A stretch of 64,000 bases of DNA from a virus, in the IMG/VR virus record IMGVR_UViG_3300025073_000608, positions 41,076-105,075 of that record. One strand, written 5' to 3'. The stretch's first letter is position 1, and the number at the start of each line of letters is the position of its first letter. The translations under genes were made by a program, and so were the position numbers. The notes beneath the pieces are model-generated. The model saw only the letters and a program-made list of their open reading frames with translations. It ran no database searches and had not been told where the DNA came from. This document shows, one piece after another, positions 18,969 through 30,400 of the stretch.

Positions 18969-20151
18969 GTTTTTCTACTATTGTATAGAAATCTAAATCT
19001 CTCCAAAATAATGGGGAATCTACAGCTTTTTGATATTCTTGATTATTTTGAGAAGGTGTATTATTATCTAAAGCTGAAAAGGAATAGAAAATTTGCCCTT
19101 GAGAAATAACAATTTTACTTGATTTAAAATATAATTTGTCTATTTTAGGAAGTAATTCTTGTCTGATTTTTTCATTAATTACCCCTGTTCTGGTAATTGG
19201 ACCAAATTCATAGTAATTAATTTTTTTAGGTAATAGTTTGTCATCTGGCAATTCAGAAGATAAAACTATTGGAATTCCGATAGATATAACGTTTCTTACG
19301 AATTCTATATCATCATATTCTGGAATCTTATATACTATTGTCGGAATATTTCCTTTAAAATAACGTAATAGGTTTAAATTTATTGGCTTATCTGTAACTA
19401 AAATTGCCTTTTTAAGATAATTTAAATGATGAGCAAGAAGCTGCTCATCTAAAAATTTATCTATTCGAACCTCTACTGGAGAATCAGGATTTCCTATATT
19501 TGATGGATGATTAGGAATTAGCTCTCGGATAAGAACATTAGAATACCTATCCCCTAAATGAACGGTCTGTATTGGTAAAACGAAATTAATATTTAATAAT
19601 TTTAATATTGCGTTAGCTATTTCTTCAGGTAAGATTTTATTAATTGATTTAGGATTCTCTTGTAATGCATAAGAGGGCTTTTTATTTCCAACTCTTTCAT
19701 AACATTTAAATAAAATCGTTTTATCTTTAGAACTAAAATATGGGCCAGCTATTTCTGGACGAGTTGAACTATATAATGCGACAATCGGAATATCATAATG
19801 AGAGCCCAAATGAATACCAAAACTATCAGGACCAAAATGTAATAAAGAACCCTTCATTAAATATGCTAATTGATTAATAGATGTCGCCCCTCTAAGGTCA
19901 ACTACTCTTCCATAGGGAGCTTCATAAGGAAGTCCAACTTGTAATATAGAAATATTATTCTTTAATAGGATAGGATAAATCATGTCAATGACATCTTGCC
20001 AATAAGAATAATTTTTAGCGTCTATATTTTGCTGGGATTGAGCCTGAAAAGTAATATATTTCTCTATCGGAATAGGAAAAAACGTTTCATAAATGAATGG
20101 TTTATGAATTTTAGCTCCACACTGTAAAGCGTATGTTTCTACAAGATGCAT
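18946..20151 (-). CDS. GT9 (heptosyltransferase-type) C-terminal half, separated from its N-terminal half by a stop
   Basis: The 401-aa product contains the C-terminal nucleotide-sugar domain of GT9 enzymes: VVDLRGATSINQLAYLMKGSLLHFGPDSFGIH, then IVALYSSTRPEIAGP (about residues 85-160). It lacks the N-terminal Rossmann half. That half is present at the end of the upstream gene, in the same reading frame, with only TAA and three sense codons between. The ATG is preceded by AAAGAAACCTT, a weak ribosome-binding site at best. About 200 extra C-terminal residues are unidentified. Either the two polypeptides associate, the stop is read through, or the stop is a mutation or sequence error. The enzyme would transfer a sugar, classically heptose, to a glycan acceptor. 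Confidence 0.6.
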   Translation of the reverse strand: MHLVETYALQCGAKIHKPFIYETFFPIPIEKYITFQAQSQQNIDAKNYSYWQDVIDMIYPILLKNNISILQVGLPYEAPYGRVVDLRGATSINQLAYLMKGSLLHFGPDSFGIHLGSHYDIPIVALYSSTRPEIAGPYFSSKDKTILFKCYERVGNKKPSYALQENPKSINKILPEEIANAILKLLNINFVLPIQTVHLGDRYSNVLIRELIPNHPSNIGNPDSPVEVRIDKFLDEQLLAHHLNYLKKAILVTDKPINLNLLRYFKGNIPTIVYKIPEYDDIEFVRNVISIGIPIVLSSELPDDKLLPKKINYYEFGPITRTGVINEKIRQELLPKIDKLYFKSSKIVISQGQIFYSFSALDNNTPSQNNQEYQKAVDSPLFWRDLDFYTIVEKLDTPITT

Positions 20152-20160
20152 AAGGTTTCT

Positions 20161-22083
20161 TTATTTTAAATTTAAATCAAGTTTATCTTCTCCACCATGA
20201 TAGTAGGCGATATATCTTTGAGTAAGAGCATGGGGTAAATATGCGACATTAAAATATCCATTATGAGAAGAGTTTCCCTCAAGCCAAGTTAAGTTTTCCA
20301 TCATAGGATGATAATCAAGGCATTTATCCACAAACGGATTAGCAATTAAAATATCTTTAAATTGGGGCTTTGTCGCAACATATAAGGCCCAATCTGGGTA
20401 ACGGTCCTTAATAGATTTAAAAATAGAAGTCGTTAAAAACACATCTCCAGCACTCTCGGGCATAACAACTAATACTCTTCCTTTATCTTCTTTATTTAAA
20501 AGACAATCAAAAGTAAGGGGAGCAATTTGATTTTTTTGATTTTCAACGGTAGCTGTATGTCTAAAGAATTTTTCTATTTCTATCCTTGGGACGCCTTCTT
20601 TTATGCGAGCTATCCAATGTAAAAAACCTGGGTCGTCTTTACCAATAGGCATCTTTAATATGTTGTGATACATATGAATTAGCCAATCCCCATCATCTTT
20701 AATCTCAGGGATGGCTGCCTCTGGATTTTTTGCAGGAACATCTTCGATAAAACAAGAATCTTCGGCAAATGGAGCTGATTCAATAAATTCTTCTATTTGT
20801 TTTCCAATTATCTCTGTTGCGAAATTATCTATCGCCCATTGCCTAGATTTCTTTTCTAGTTCTCTTTTATTTTGGGGTTTTAATTTAAATACTTTTTCTA
20901 ATTGTTTGGCTATTGAAGCTGGATATGTAGAAGCCTTAATAAATTGAGTTCCTGGTTCTCTATATTCCGACCATTCTAATGGAAAAGACCCAGATTCTTC
21001 TACGCACAAATCTTCTCCGCAACTATAATTAGTAACCAAAGTTATCAATTCAGCCAATTTTGCTTCTTGGACAGGGATTTCTTGTCCCCCACTAGTAAAT
21101 GGATGGCAGTAAACATCCATAAGATTATATACTTCATTTAATTCTTGCTCAGAAATACCAAATGAAGGATGAGTAGTTATTTGTGACTTAGCAGTTCGAC
21201 AATGAGGACAATCTTGTTCTGTTGCTAATGGAGATTTTATTTCGTATTTTTTACAAGAACGACAAACAAAAGTCGTAAGAACGTTTTCTTTTTTAATTTC
21301 GTTTTCGTCTAAAAGTTTTGGAATATCCCAACCCTCTGTCCAGTTCGTATGTAATAAGAGTTTAGTTTTAATTTGAGGGTTTCTGTCAATAAATAATTTA
21401 TAACCCTGTAAAAGGTTAGGAACCGATTTCCTTAATTGGTTTCTAAACACAAAACCAATAACCCAAGTATTTTCATTAATATTATGTTGTTTTCGAAGAC
21501 TTTTCCTATTTTCCTCAGATAATCTATAAAATAATTTCGTAGCTAACGCTCCACGAATTGTTTTGACATGTTTATGTCCCATTTTGTGAAGGTCTTGCGT
21601 AGCGAAGTCAGCCCAAGACCAAAAATGTTTAATTTTAGAAGCTACTTCAACAGCTTTTGGAAGAATAGGGCGAGAATCTAACGTCGTCCATAAAGCGGCA
21701 GTAATTTTAGGAAACCATGCTTTTTCGGCGCAGAAATCAATTCCCCAAATATCTTGAATAGCAATAAATACATCTGGTTTTTCGCTTTTAACCGCAGCGT
21801 CTACCGAGAAAGCTCCGTATCCAGCCATTCTATCTATATTTTCCCAAGCCCTTGGGTCATTTTGCTTTTTTATTTCTTCTAATTGTGGCGGGAAAACAGT
21901 TGGGAGAGTTTTCCATGGGGTGCGCGATAAATCTGGAGAATTAACTGCGCCAACAGCCAAATTAACTAATTCATATTTATTGGTTAAATATAAATACTCC
22001 AATAAAGCTCTTGCATTTCTTCCAAAACCTGTTTTAGCTAACGGGTGGTCCGTTAGGATTAGAACCTTTTTTTTGCGACTCAT
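20161..22083 (-). CDS. GT4 glycosyltransferase with zinc ribbon, DUF4214 and GT9 N-terminal domain
   Basis: The 640-aa product starts with a GT-B fold (VLILTDHPLAKTGFGRNARAL). Its second half (VIGFVFRNQLRKSVPNLLQGY ... EVYNLMDVYCHPFTSGGQEIPVQEA, about residues 205-360) is typical of GT4. A CxxC...CxxC zinc ribbon (about residues 274-295) is inserted in that domain. Next comes a DUF4214-like segment (MYHNILKMPIGKDDPGFLHW...EIEKFF, about 475-515). A GT9 N-terminal Rossmann region (GRVLVVMPESAGDVFLTTSIF) then runs to the C-terminus and stops mid-domain at TAA. The remainder of GT9 continues in frame in the next gene. It starts 2 nt after the upstream stop with no Shine-Dalgarno sequence, implying coupling. 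Confidence 0.75.
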   Translation of the reverse strand: MSRKKKVLILTDHPLAKTGFGRNARALLEYLYLTNKYELVNLAVGAVNSPDLSRTPWKTLPTVFPPQLEEIKKQNDPRAWENIDRMAGYGAFSVDAAVKSEKPDVFIAIQDIWGIDFCAEKAWFPKITAALWTTLDSRPILPKAVEVASKIKHFWSWADFATQDLHKMGHKHVKTIRGALATKLFYRLSEENRKSLRKQHNINENTWVIGFVFRNQLRKSVPNLLQGYKLFIDRNPQIKTKLLLHTNWTEGWDIPKLLDENEIKKENVLTTFVCRSCKKYEIKSPLATEQDCPHCRTAKSQITTHPSFGISEQELNEVYNLMDVYCHPFTSGGQEIPVQEAKLAELITLVTNYSCGEDLCVEESGSFPLEWSEYREPGTQFIKASTYPASIAKQLEKVFKLKPQNKRELEKKSRQWAIDNFATEIIGKQIEEFIESAPFAEDSCFIEDVPAKNPEAAIPEIKDDGDWLIHMYHNILKMPIGKDDPGFLHWIARIKEGVPRIEIEKFFRHTATVENQKNQIAPLTFDCLLNKEDKGRVLVVMPESAGDVFLTTSIFKSIKDRYPDWALYVATKPQFKDILIANPFVDKCLDYHPMMENLTWLEGNSSHNGYFNVAYLPHALTQRYIAYYHGGEDKLDLNLK

Positions 22084-22085
22084 AA

Positions 22086-22631
22086 TTAAATATCTATTGT
22101 TTTAGACTTTGAATTATTGTTTTTATTCGCAGCTAAAGATGTTCTTTCTTCAAAGAAATGGTGAAGGGCAAACAATAGAAACTCTCTTAACAGTCTTGCT
22201 TCTCCAAAATTTAAACCTATATAGAAACTATTTTTATTAGTAGAGTCTTCCTTGTCAATTACAGAGATAGAGAAAGAAAATCCTTGCTGGCAGGCTTCTT
22301 TAATAACTGCTCCAGAGACATCTTTTTGAGCGGCTCCCATCCATGTAGTAAAAGATATATGTTTTGGTTTCAGTTCATTATCATGATATGTTTTGAAATC
22401 GCGATTTTTATCTAGACATTCTAAAATATGTCCGACTTCTATATCTGATAATTTAATATTAACGTGCTTTGTTGGGTCTTCTAAACTTGCTTTAAAAAGA
22501 CCGTTGTCTGCTTTTTCGTCCCATCCAGCTTGTTTAACAATAGTAGCAAAAACACACTTTTCTCTTATTGAAAACCAGAATGAACAGGCAAACCCCTTAT
22601 TAGTTTTAGTCGGATGGTATATATGAAACAT
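22086..22631 (-). CDS. Hypothetical protein, possibly ssDNA-binding
   Basis: The start is set at ATG 22631 (MFHIYHPTK), which has AAGG nine bases upstream and lies 22 nt from a good -10 box; a longer in-frame form would begin upstream of the promoter. The 181-aa product opens with FHIYHPTKTNKGFACSFWF, a beta-strand/basic pattern. It ends in an amphipathic helix (GEARLLREFLLFALHHFFE) and a Lys/Asn-rich tail. Strand-rich core, basic N-terminus and C-terminal helix resemble small phage ssDNA-binding proteins of PC4/Whirly type, but no diagnostic motif is visible. It is the first gene of the operon with the GT4/GT9 gene. Confidence 0.35.
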   Translation of the reverse strand: MFHIYHPTKTNKGFACSFWFSIREKCVFATIVKQAGWDEKADNGLFKASLEDPTKHVNIKLSDIEVGHILECLDKNRDFKTYHDNELKPKHISFTTWMGAAQKDVSGAVIKEACQQGFSFSISVIDKEDSTNKNSFYIGLNFGEARLLREFLLFALHHFFEERTSLAANKNNNSKSKTIDI

Positions 22632-22653
22632 AATGTATAACCTTGTGTAATTA

Positions 22654-22682
22654 ATAATATCATAAGATAAGGCAAAAGTCAA
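22654..22682 (-). promoter_or_regulatory. Sigma70-type promoter for the 22631-18946 operon
   Basis: The -35 TTGACT (22682-22677), a 17-nt spacer and the -10 TATTAT (22659-22654) lie in the 61-nt divergent gap. The predicted leader of about 16 nt includes AAGG before ATG 22631. No equally good promoter is seen for the divergent + strand gene at 22693. Confidence 0.65.
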
Positions 22683-22692
22683 ACAAAATTAC

Positions 22693-25600
22693 ATGAAAAT
22701 TGGAGAATTTCCTGGGGTTACAGTTGAAAATGATATCTTAACTGGATTTTATTTTAAAATTCATAATAGGGGTATCAGGGGAAAGATGTTTGAATTTTCA
22801 AGTCCTTCTTATCCAACCGAAAATTTTGAACCACCATTTGGAGCATATTTAGATAATAAAGTTCATAGAAAATCTGGCGTGGCTAGAAAATTTACTTCTT
22901 CAGAAGTAGCAGTAAGTGATAGGACTGGCGTTTTATATTATTATGATAAAGCTATTCTTTATGGTTCATGCCATGGGTTTGGGCATGACAAAGATTCGTT
23001 TTATGATGGATTTAATTTCTATAATGCTTTTTATCCAGGAGGATACTTTCTTCCTCCGTATGGAGAAAACATTAATATTTTTAATGCTAACCAAGATGCA
23101 ACTCAAGCATTAGACATGGGTTCTTGTTCTCCGTTAACTGTAACAGAATATAATGAGATGTTTGGTATTGTTTCTAAAAGTGCTTCAGATGTAACTTTAT
23201 CTACTAATACATTAAGCGCAAATTCTTTTTCCCCGATATACAGTCCAAAAGAAGTATGTCCACAAAGTACTGTTGCGGTTCAAGTTTATTATGATGAATT
23301 TCAATTTTCATTAATTCAAGGAACAACTAATGCTCTTGGGGCAACTACTCCATATAACCAGAATCCAATTCCAACTTCATTAGATAATTTCGATATTAAA
23401 GTTAACGGAAGATATTCTACTACTAGTGACGAAGATTATAATTACGTGTCTTTTGATAGTAGCGGAAAACCTATTCCTCAATATTCTTATTCTTCTCAAA
23501 CAAACAAATTAAATAACGCTCTTTGTTTAGCGAATTTAATGGAAACAGATACTAGCGTCGGGAAAGGGACCAATGGGGTTCAGTTAATTGAAGCTCCTGA
23601 TATTTTATATGGAAGTATTGGTGACCAAGTAAGTTTTGCTGGGGCTGACCCTTGGCATTATTGGCATTTTACATTTGAAGATAATGCTTCTACTATTCCA
23701 TTTTATAATAACTTCAACCAAATAAGAGAAGGTATAACTTATAGAAGTCCAAGTGAAGGAACATTACTTTTTCAACCAACATTATCTCATGAAAAATCTT
23801 ATTGGCAAAATCGTCAATGTCCAGATACGGTAGATTTTCTTCCTTGGACTGTCGGAGCTTCTATATATGCCTGCCCATCAACGCATTTTGATATTCCTTA
23901 TTATGCAGCTATTAGAAAATTTGGTTTTTATGGAACAAGATTTCTTAATAGTTGTAAAACTTTAGCTCTTGATTATCCATGGAGCGGAGTAGAAAATGCT
24001 TCAGAATTACCTCAACAAACAGAGCCCCTAGAGTTCGACAAAGAATCAACTGAACCTGATTCTTTAGATACCAATGGAAAATGGAGTTTTTCTGCTTATG
24101 ACAACTTATTAAGAACAGCGCAAATGGAAGAAAAGTATTCCAATATGTATGCTTTTAATAAAGGGTTTTTCTTATGGGCAAACTATTCTGGAATTACTGG
24201 TTCGGCAGAATATTCTTGGATTATTAGTCAATATCCTAGATTTGAATTTTCTATTAATCAACTTTATCGAAAATTTCAGGACATTTTTACTAGTGGATTA
24301 GCTTCTTTTAGTGGAAATGAACCTCAGATTATCGTTCAAGAGGGGTTAGCTAGTACTAAATTTGTCGTAACTAGTGGCAAAGTTTCTGATTTATTATTTA
24401 CAAATAATAGTTATAATCAATTTAGACAAAATTATATTCAAATTTTATCGGGAGCAGGATTGGATTGGTGGCAAGTTTTAGAAGATAGATATGGATATTA
24501 TATCAGGGACGATAATGGTATAAACGAATCTTTTTATCAATCAATTATTTCTGGACGAGAAAAACGGATGATGACAAGATACATGGAAAATTTCATTCAT
24601 GGAAATCCGATTGATTTATTCCCGCTAAATCATATTTATTTTTCATTTGATAAATCTAAAGATTATTTAGAGCATACAGGGTGGTCGAGAATGCCTTTTT
24701 CTTGGGGGACAAATTCAGAATTACCAGATGTAAAAAGAAGATTTTTTGAGGGGGCTTATGGAAGTAGAGGCGCGATTTCAGGTTTGATGGACACGTTGGC
24801 GACTTTATCCTTTTCCCAAAATACTTTTTATTATCCTGGATTTTTTAATGATATTAGATTTAATAAAATGATTCCGACTCCTTCGTATGAACCTGTTCTT
24901 AGCGGACTAATTTTAGATACTTTAGGAAGAAAATATTCTCCAAGCGGTTGGTTAGCAATTGGTTATAATGAAATAGGACAATTAGATAAAAATTTTTCTT
25001 GTTTTACTCCTATTTTCACTCAGCAACCATTACCTAAAGTTCATTGTAAAATAGGACAACATCCAACTTTAAGATGTTCAGCGGTAGATTATCATTCTAT
25101 TCCAGAAGATAAGATGACCACTAGATATCCAGAAATTGCCTTTTGGTGCGAAAAATTAAAGATATTTAATAAAAATAAACGCAACCTATATCCATTACAA
25201 TATAAATGGCATAGAGTTAAAAAAGATAAATATCCCGAATTTCTATCAAGTAGTAATTTTGAATTGACTGAACCATCTAATACGGGAGGAAATTGGTGTG
25301 CTTTAGAAGGAGATTCTAATACTTGCACCATTATTCATCCGTTAGATTGCTCTCCAGTTTATTCCCCAGAAAATAATAGTGAAGATGATTATTCTTTTAT
25401 TCAAGGGACTATAAAAGATGAAGATAGTGATTATTATTATTTTTGTTTAGCGTCAGGAAGATTTGGCATAAGAATGAGCAATCCTTCTGAATTAATAATA
25501 GAAGACTGGTTGAGATTTGATGTTTCTGTTAAAAATGCCTCGAATGCTAATGGAGACATTAGAGTAGACTTTGAAGTATTTGATAAAAATGATGAATTGC

Positions 25601-27435
25601 AAATTATATCTATTAGTCCAGAAGTATATTCTTTTATTGGTCCTTATTGTGGATATCAAGAAGACCCACATGCAATTCCTGAGAGTGTGATTGAGCAAAA
25701 AATTCCACCACCAAATGCAGGATGGGGAGATGTATCGGCTTATCGTTTTGTTGGAAGTATTGGTTATGTTGGGGCAACGAGAAGCTATAAACCATCCACT
25801 TTAACAGACACACGGGGATTAAGAGAATCGTGGGGACATCTTCTTGATTATGGTAGTCTTATTCCATTTAGCAAGCTTCTTAACCAACAAGAAGGTAATC
25901 TCTTGTATGGATATAAACATTTGCCAGAATGCGAAAACTATAGTATGCCTATTGGAAAACGTGGTATAAGAACAATGGTATATTTTAATAATTATCGAGT
26001 TACACATTGGACATTAAAACAAAAAGCTGTTGCTACAAAAGATACTAGAAAAGGAATGAAATTATCTAGTTTGTCAACTATTGCTGAATTATATCCTCCG
26101 GTTACGAATTATGGAGAATTAAATTATCCAAATAAGGGTATCGGTCATTGGCAATGGGGCAATAATTTGGGCTCTATTAAACGTTTTGGAAAAATATCTA
26201 CTGTAAAAGATAGAGATATTCAATTTATTGGGGCTGGAGCACCAAAAAATGAGGAAGCCTCAGAACGATTATTAGAAGAAGCGAAAGCTTTAATTCGTCC
26301 CACTGATTTAGCTGGATTGAATTGTGGATATACAAATAATGGATTTGGTAGAAATATGCTTTATTATATTGAAGCTTTTGATAGATTTTATATATTATGT
26401 GACCCAGTAAAAAAGAAAAATGTAAGAAATGAGACTTTTATTTGTCCTGGATTAAGAGCAATGAATTCTGCTATTCAATATTTTTGGTTGGGACAACCAA
26501 ACAATACATATTTGGAAAGAAGGCCGATGTATGGCCCATATGCCTATCAGTGGAAAGTAAAACGTCATAATAGAGATAGAAATGGAAATGGAATTTCTTT
26601 AGGATTCTATTCAATGGCATGGGGAAGAAGATTTAATATGATGTTTGATGCCCCATCAATATATGGATTATATGTAAAAAAAGAGTCTTCCGCTAACCAT
26701 GTTTCATTAGTCAATCAAATAAATGCTAAACGAAGCAATCTTGGTTTTATGGATTTACCGTCTATTAGAAATATTTGGTGGGGTAAACGGGGAACCGAGG
26801 GAACTTCTAAACCATATGGGGATATCTCTTTTTCCTGTGAGGAAAATTATCCAGGATTTAATTCTACAGTGTGTGATTATGTTATGACCGCTTCTCAATT
26901 GGCCGGAAGCCCAGATTTTTCAGCGTATAGTTGTCCTCCATCAAGATTGATGGCTGGAGATTGTTTTGACCCATGTTTAAGTATGAGATATGGGCAAGGA
27001 TTTTTCCCTGGAGGAAAAGCACAAAAATTATTTAATTATGTCGAAGAAAACGCAAATCGACAAAAAAAGAAATTAAGGCTTGTTCCCATTGCTAATGAAA
27101 AAAGTAACGGAAGTTTAATTATAACAGATGAACTATCTAGCAAAGATAGTGATGTTATATTTAGAAGTCCAATTAATACTCCTCACGCTAGGATTACTCG
27201 TGGAATGCTTAATGTTGGGACATCTTATTTCCCTGAGACAAATACCGATATAGTTGGAATATCTCCCTGCCAAGATGGAGGTTCTGAACATTGTAATTTT
27301 ATTACTCCGACTTTACACTTAGGGGCTGGACATATGAGTAGCGTATTAGTGGGTAATATTACGGCTTTTAATGATGCTCAGAATTATGCTTCAAATTTGT
27401 ATAGTCAGTTTAATATAAGAGGAGAAGAAGGATAA
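22693..27435 (+). CDS. Large unrecognised protein, probable virion component (1580 aa)
   Basis: No known family is recognised. The protein is rich in Tyr, Phe, Asn, Ser, Gly and Pro with scattered Cys (for example CPSTHFDIPYY, CFDPCLSMRYG), no signal peptide and no membrane segment. The N-terminus reads MKIGEFPGVTVENDILTGFYFKI. The size, the aromatic/Asn-rich composition and the immediate partner of nearly identical size downstream (3-nt spacing in a purine-rich ribosome-binding context) suggest a virion fibre, spike or surface protein. It heads a two-gene + strand operon between two - strand operons. No enzymatic motif was found by eye. Confidence 0.45.
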   Translation: MKIGEFPGVTVENDILTGFYFKIHNRGIRGKMFEFSSPSYPTENFEPPFGAYLDNKVHRKSGVARKFTSSEVAVSDRTGVLYYYDKAILYGSCHGFGHDKDSFYDGFNFYNAFYPGGYFLPPYGENINIFNANQDATQALDMGSCSPLTVTEYNEMFGIVSKSASDVTLSTNTLSANSFSPIYSPKEVCPQSTVAVQVYYDEFQFSLIQGTTNALGATTPYNQNPIPTSLDNFDIKVNGRYSTTSDEDYNYVSFDSSGKPIPQYSYSSQTNKLNNALCLANLMETDTSVGKGTNGVQLIEAPDILYGSIGDQVSFAGADPWHYWHFTFEDNASTIPFYNNFNQIREGITYRSPSEGTLLFQPTLSHEKSYWQNRQCPDTVDFLPWTVGASIYACPSTHFDIPYYAAIRKFGFYGTRFLNSCKTLALDYPWSGVENASELPQQTEPLEFDKESTEPDSLDTNGKWSFSAYDNLLRTAQMEEKYSNMYAFNKGFFLWANYSGITGSAEYSWIISQYPRFEFSINQLYRKFQDIFTSGLASFSGNEPQIIVQEGLASTKFVVTSGKVSDLLFTNNSYNQFRQNYIQILSGAGLDWWQVLEDRYGYYIRDDNGINESFYQSIISGREKRMMTRYMENFIHGNPIDLFPLNHIYFSFDKSKDYLEHTGWSRMPFSWGTNSELPDVKRRFFEGAYGSRGAISGLMDTLATLSFSQNTFYYPGFFNDIRFNKMIPTPSYEPVLSGLILDTLGRKYSPSGWLAIGYNEIGQLDKNFSCFTPIFTQQPLPKVHCKIGQHPTLRCSAVDYHSIPEDKMTTRYPEIAFWCEKLKIFNKNKRNLYPLQYKWHRVKKDKYPEFLSSSNFELTEPSNTGGNWCALEGDSNTCTIIHPLDCSPVYSPENNSEDDYSFIQGTIKDEDSDYYYFCLASGRFGIRMSNPSELIIEDWLRFDVSVKNASNANGDIRVDFEVFDKNDELQIISISPEVYSFIGPYCGYQEDPHAIPESVIEQKIPPPNAGWGDVSAYRFVGSIGYVGATRSYKPSTLTDTRGLRESWGHLLDYGSLIPFSKLLNQQEGNLLYGYKHLPECENYSMPIGKRGIRTMVYFNNYRVTHWTLKQKAVATKDTRKGMKLSSLSTIAELYPPVTNYGELNYPNKGIGHWQWGNNLGSIKRFGKISTVKDRDIQFIGAGAPKNEEASERLLEEAKALIRPTDLAGLNCGYTNNGFGRNMLYYIEAFDRFYILCDPVKKKNVRNETFICPGLRAMNSAIQYFWLGQPNNTYLERRPMYGPYAYQWKVKRHNRDRNGNGISLGFYSMAWGRRFNMMFDAPSIYGLYVKKESSANHVSLVNQINAKRSNLGFMDLPSIRNIWWGKRGTEGTSKPYGDISFSCEENYPGFNSTVCDYVMTASQLAGSPDFSAYSCPPSRLMAGDCFDPCLSMRYGQGFFPGGKAQKLFNYVEENANRQKKKLRLVPIANEKSNGSLIITDELSSKDSDVIFRSPINTPHARITRGMLNVGTSYFPETNTDIVGISPCQDGGSEHCNFITPTLHLGAGHMSSVLVGNITAFNDAQNYASNLYSQFNIRGEEG

Positions 27436-27437
27436 AA

Positions 27438-30400
27438 ATGGAAGATAATGGTCTAAGAACAATTTTTGGTTTAAGTATATCTGCCGTATATATTCGTTTA
27501 GCCGTTTTAAATAAAAAAGGGTTTAGGAATAAGATGTGCATGGCTATGGCGGCTGGTTTTAATCTTGGACAGGATGCCGGGGATGATTTTTATAATTATC
27601 TGCAAGAAGATTCTGATATTGAAAATACGGTGGGTTTTTCTCAGACCTCTACTTATAAAAATTATGAAAGTTCGATGGCATATATTATTAATAACTATCT
27701 GCCAGATAATACAGAAAATGAAAGAGAATTATTAAATATTGCTGCTCATGCTATTATTTTTGGTTACTGTATGATTGGGGCTGGTGGGGTCAAAATTTCA
27801 ACATTATCTAAAGTTATAGGACAAGTATTAAATAATATTGGAAGTATTGTTTTCGAGAATAGTCCATTCGAAACGACAAGAACAGGAGAAGTAATTCATC
27901 CATTTTCTATTAGTGCCGTGGAATCTTTATTGTCAAATGATTATTCTTCTACTATTGCATATATTGCTACGTCAGATAGAAATAAAGAATCAGAAGTATC
28001 AAATTATAATTGGTATGATACTAGTAAAATTTTTCATCAACCTAATCTCCAAATATTGAAAGACATAGAAAATCAGTATTATTATGTATCTGGAGAATTA
28101 CTTTATGATGCTATTGGGGATGATGTTAGTGATTGTGTAGAAGATAATGTTAATATTATAGGAGCTAATGGTCAGCCAATTTCCTTTACATATTTAAGAA
28201 CAGTGCCTTGTCGCGACCCAAAATCTTATATCGGACCAGTGCCTAATATAAAATTTCACAGGATTTTCAACGATGGACCGCCATCTTCTGGAGATTTTAA
28301 TTCTGACGTAAAAAATGCTTATATTCATTTCGACAAATCTGGAATGCCGGTTTCTGATTGGCATCATAATAGAAGAACACTTTATTCCTATGAAGTAGAT
28401 AATAATGGTAATAATGTGAAGGTTACTTCGTCTTCAGTTAGAACAGATAGTCCTGGAAGAATAGGGTTATACCAAGAATACGCTAAAAGTCCAGCATCTA
28501 TGGACTGCACCAATGTTGCCCAGTCAATGCACATAGGATTTACTGGGTCTGTTATCAAGTGCTCAGATGAAGTTAAATGTGTTACTTGTGCTTCTTCTAA
28601 TTTTACTGGATGGAAATTTTCTCCATTATTTGTTTCTGAAGAGGGTTTAAATAAAGAAGACTATCAATATTTCTTGGCAAATCCGGTTTGTAATACAGGA
28701 AATATATCCAAAAGAATGCTAACTATTGATTCTCATAATCCTATTCATAACGGAACTTTGGTTGGGGACGATTTACAAACCTGGAATGAAAGTTTTGGTA
28801 AACAATATTGGTATTTTGGTCCACCGCAACCCAGTGAATTTAGTTCTTTACCTGCTTTAGCTTTTTTTCAAACATTTGATAATCAAACATTTGGAAGTAG
28901 GGCAAAAATCGTTTTATTTCCATCTCAAACTTCATCCAAAGGGGCGAGCTATTCCTCAGAATCGTCTAGAAGTAATTCGGTTTCTTCTTTTCCTATTGCG
29001 ACGGGAGAAGATAATAATACTTATGGTTATTCTGAAAATGGGGCAAGGGCTAAATTTTATACCAAAATAGGTTCTGCTGAACTTAACAATAGAGACGAAA
29101 TAACTAAACAATTTTTTTCTATGGGTGATTTCTTTGAGGGAAAATATAGTTTGGTTTCTAAAGTTTTAAAAAATTCCCATTTTGAATATACTGGTTATTT
29201 ATTAAGTGGTGGTGGACAAATTATTGAATTAAATAATATTATTGATAGCTATCAAGAAGATATTATTGGTGACGACGTTAAGACAATTACATTTATTAGT
29301 GGATATTTAGTTAATGGGCAAACAGTTGGATTGGTGAAAAAAATAGCATTTGACGAATCAGGTATTCAAAGAGAATATTATTATTTGGACAATAGCTTCC
29401 CAGAAACAAGTAATATTAAATATACTGGATGGTCTTCATTTTCTCCATTGCCAGAAGATATGGAAAACGAATTTCCTAGAATCATGGCCACTCAGTCATC
29501 AGACAACTATCTTCCAAGATTTACTAGTGGTCCATTTAATACGGAAAATCGTAAGTTTTTATATCCACAAGCATTAGGAGCTAATGCTTTATATGTAGGA
29601 AAACTTAGAGGATTTCCTTATAAAGTAAAATTTAATTTAGAGGTAAGAGAAGAAGTGGTAAAAGAAATTTTTGGGGTATATCATATCAATTCTGATGGAA
29701 CAGTCTCATCTAATATTAAATATATTCCAGTAAAACGTCCAGATGGATTAGGGGGATTAGCATATCCAAATAATGCCCCTATCATGACCAAAATATTCGA
29801 AACAAATGATGTCGGATGGTCATCTCTAGATATTAATAATAAAAAAGTTGACCAACCATTTCAAAAACGACTAGGAATTAATTTGGTTAATAATCAATGG
29901 GCTCCACTTTATAAAGGATTTGTTCCTTCTGGAAAAAATAATACTACCTTTAATTTAGATGCAGATATAAATACCTATTTTGAAAACGGATATTATCTTA
30001 CAGGATATGATGTTTGGACTCATAAATGGTTTACAGGTTTAGATTCAGAACATTATATTTATACATATGATTTGCGGCCATTATCTTTGGGACTATTTCA
30101 TGCTTACGATGCGTTTACTGATGAAGTAGAATTAATTTATACTCCTCCTATTTTTAATATTAATTCTGGTAGGTTGGGAATGACTCCTGGGATTAATTCT
30201 ACATTTGCTGATTATTACTCTCAGACCTGTCAAATTACAGATAATAATGACCAACGATTTGATATAGAGACAGGAAAAGACCCATTATTTTTTGAATATA
30301 TTGGGGGACGACAAGAAGAGTTATTAAATTATGGTTTATATTCTGCCTCTGGGCAGGGTGGATATCATTCTCGCGAAATAATTGGTGATGCTTGGTTGGG

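Noticed and set aside
20161-20163. Alternative genetic code reading TAA as sense
   Set aside because: TAA is the normal stop of most genes in this window, so general reassignment is excluded; only local readthrough or mutation remains possible.
22639-22692. Promoter for the + strand gene at 22693
   Set aside because: Only poor boxes were found (TTGTGT with GATAAG); evidence is too weak to list as a feature.
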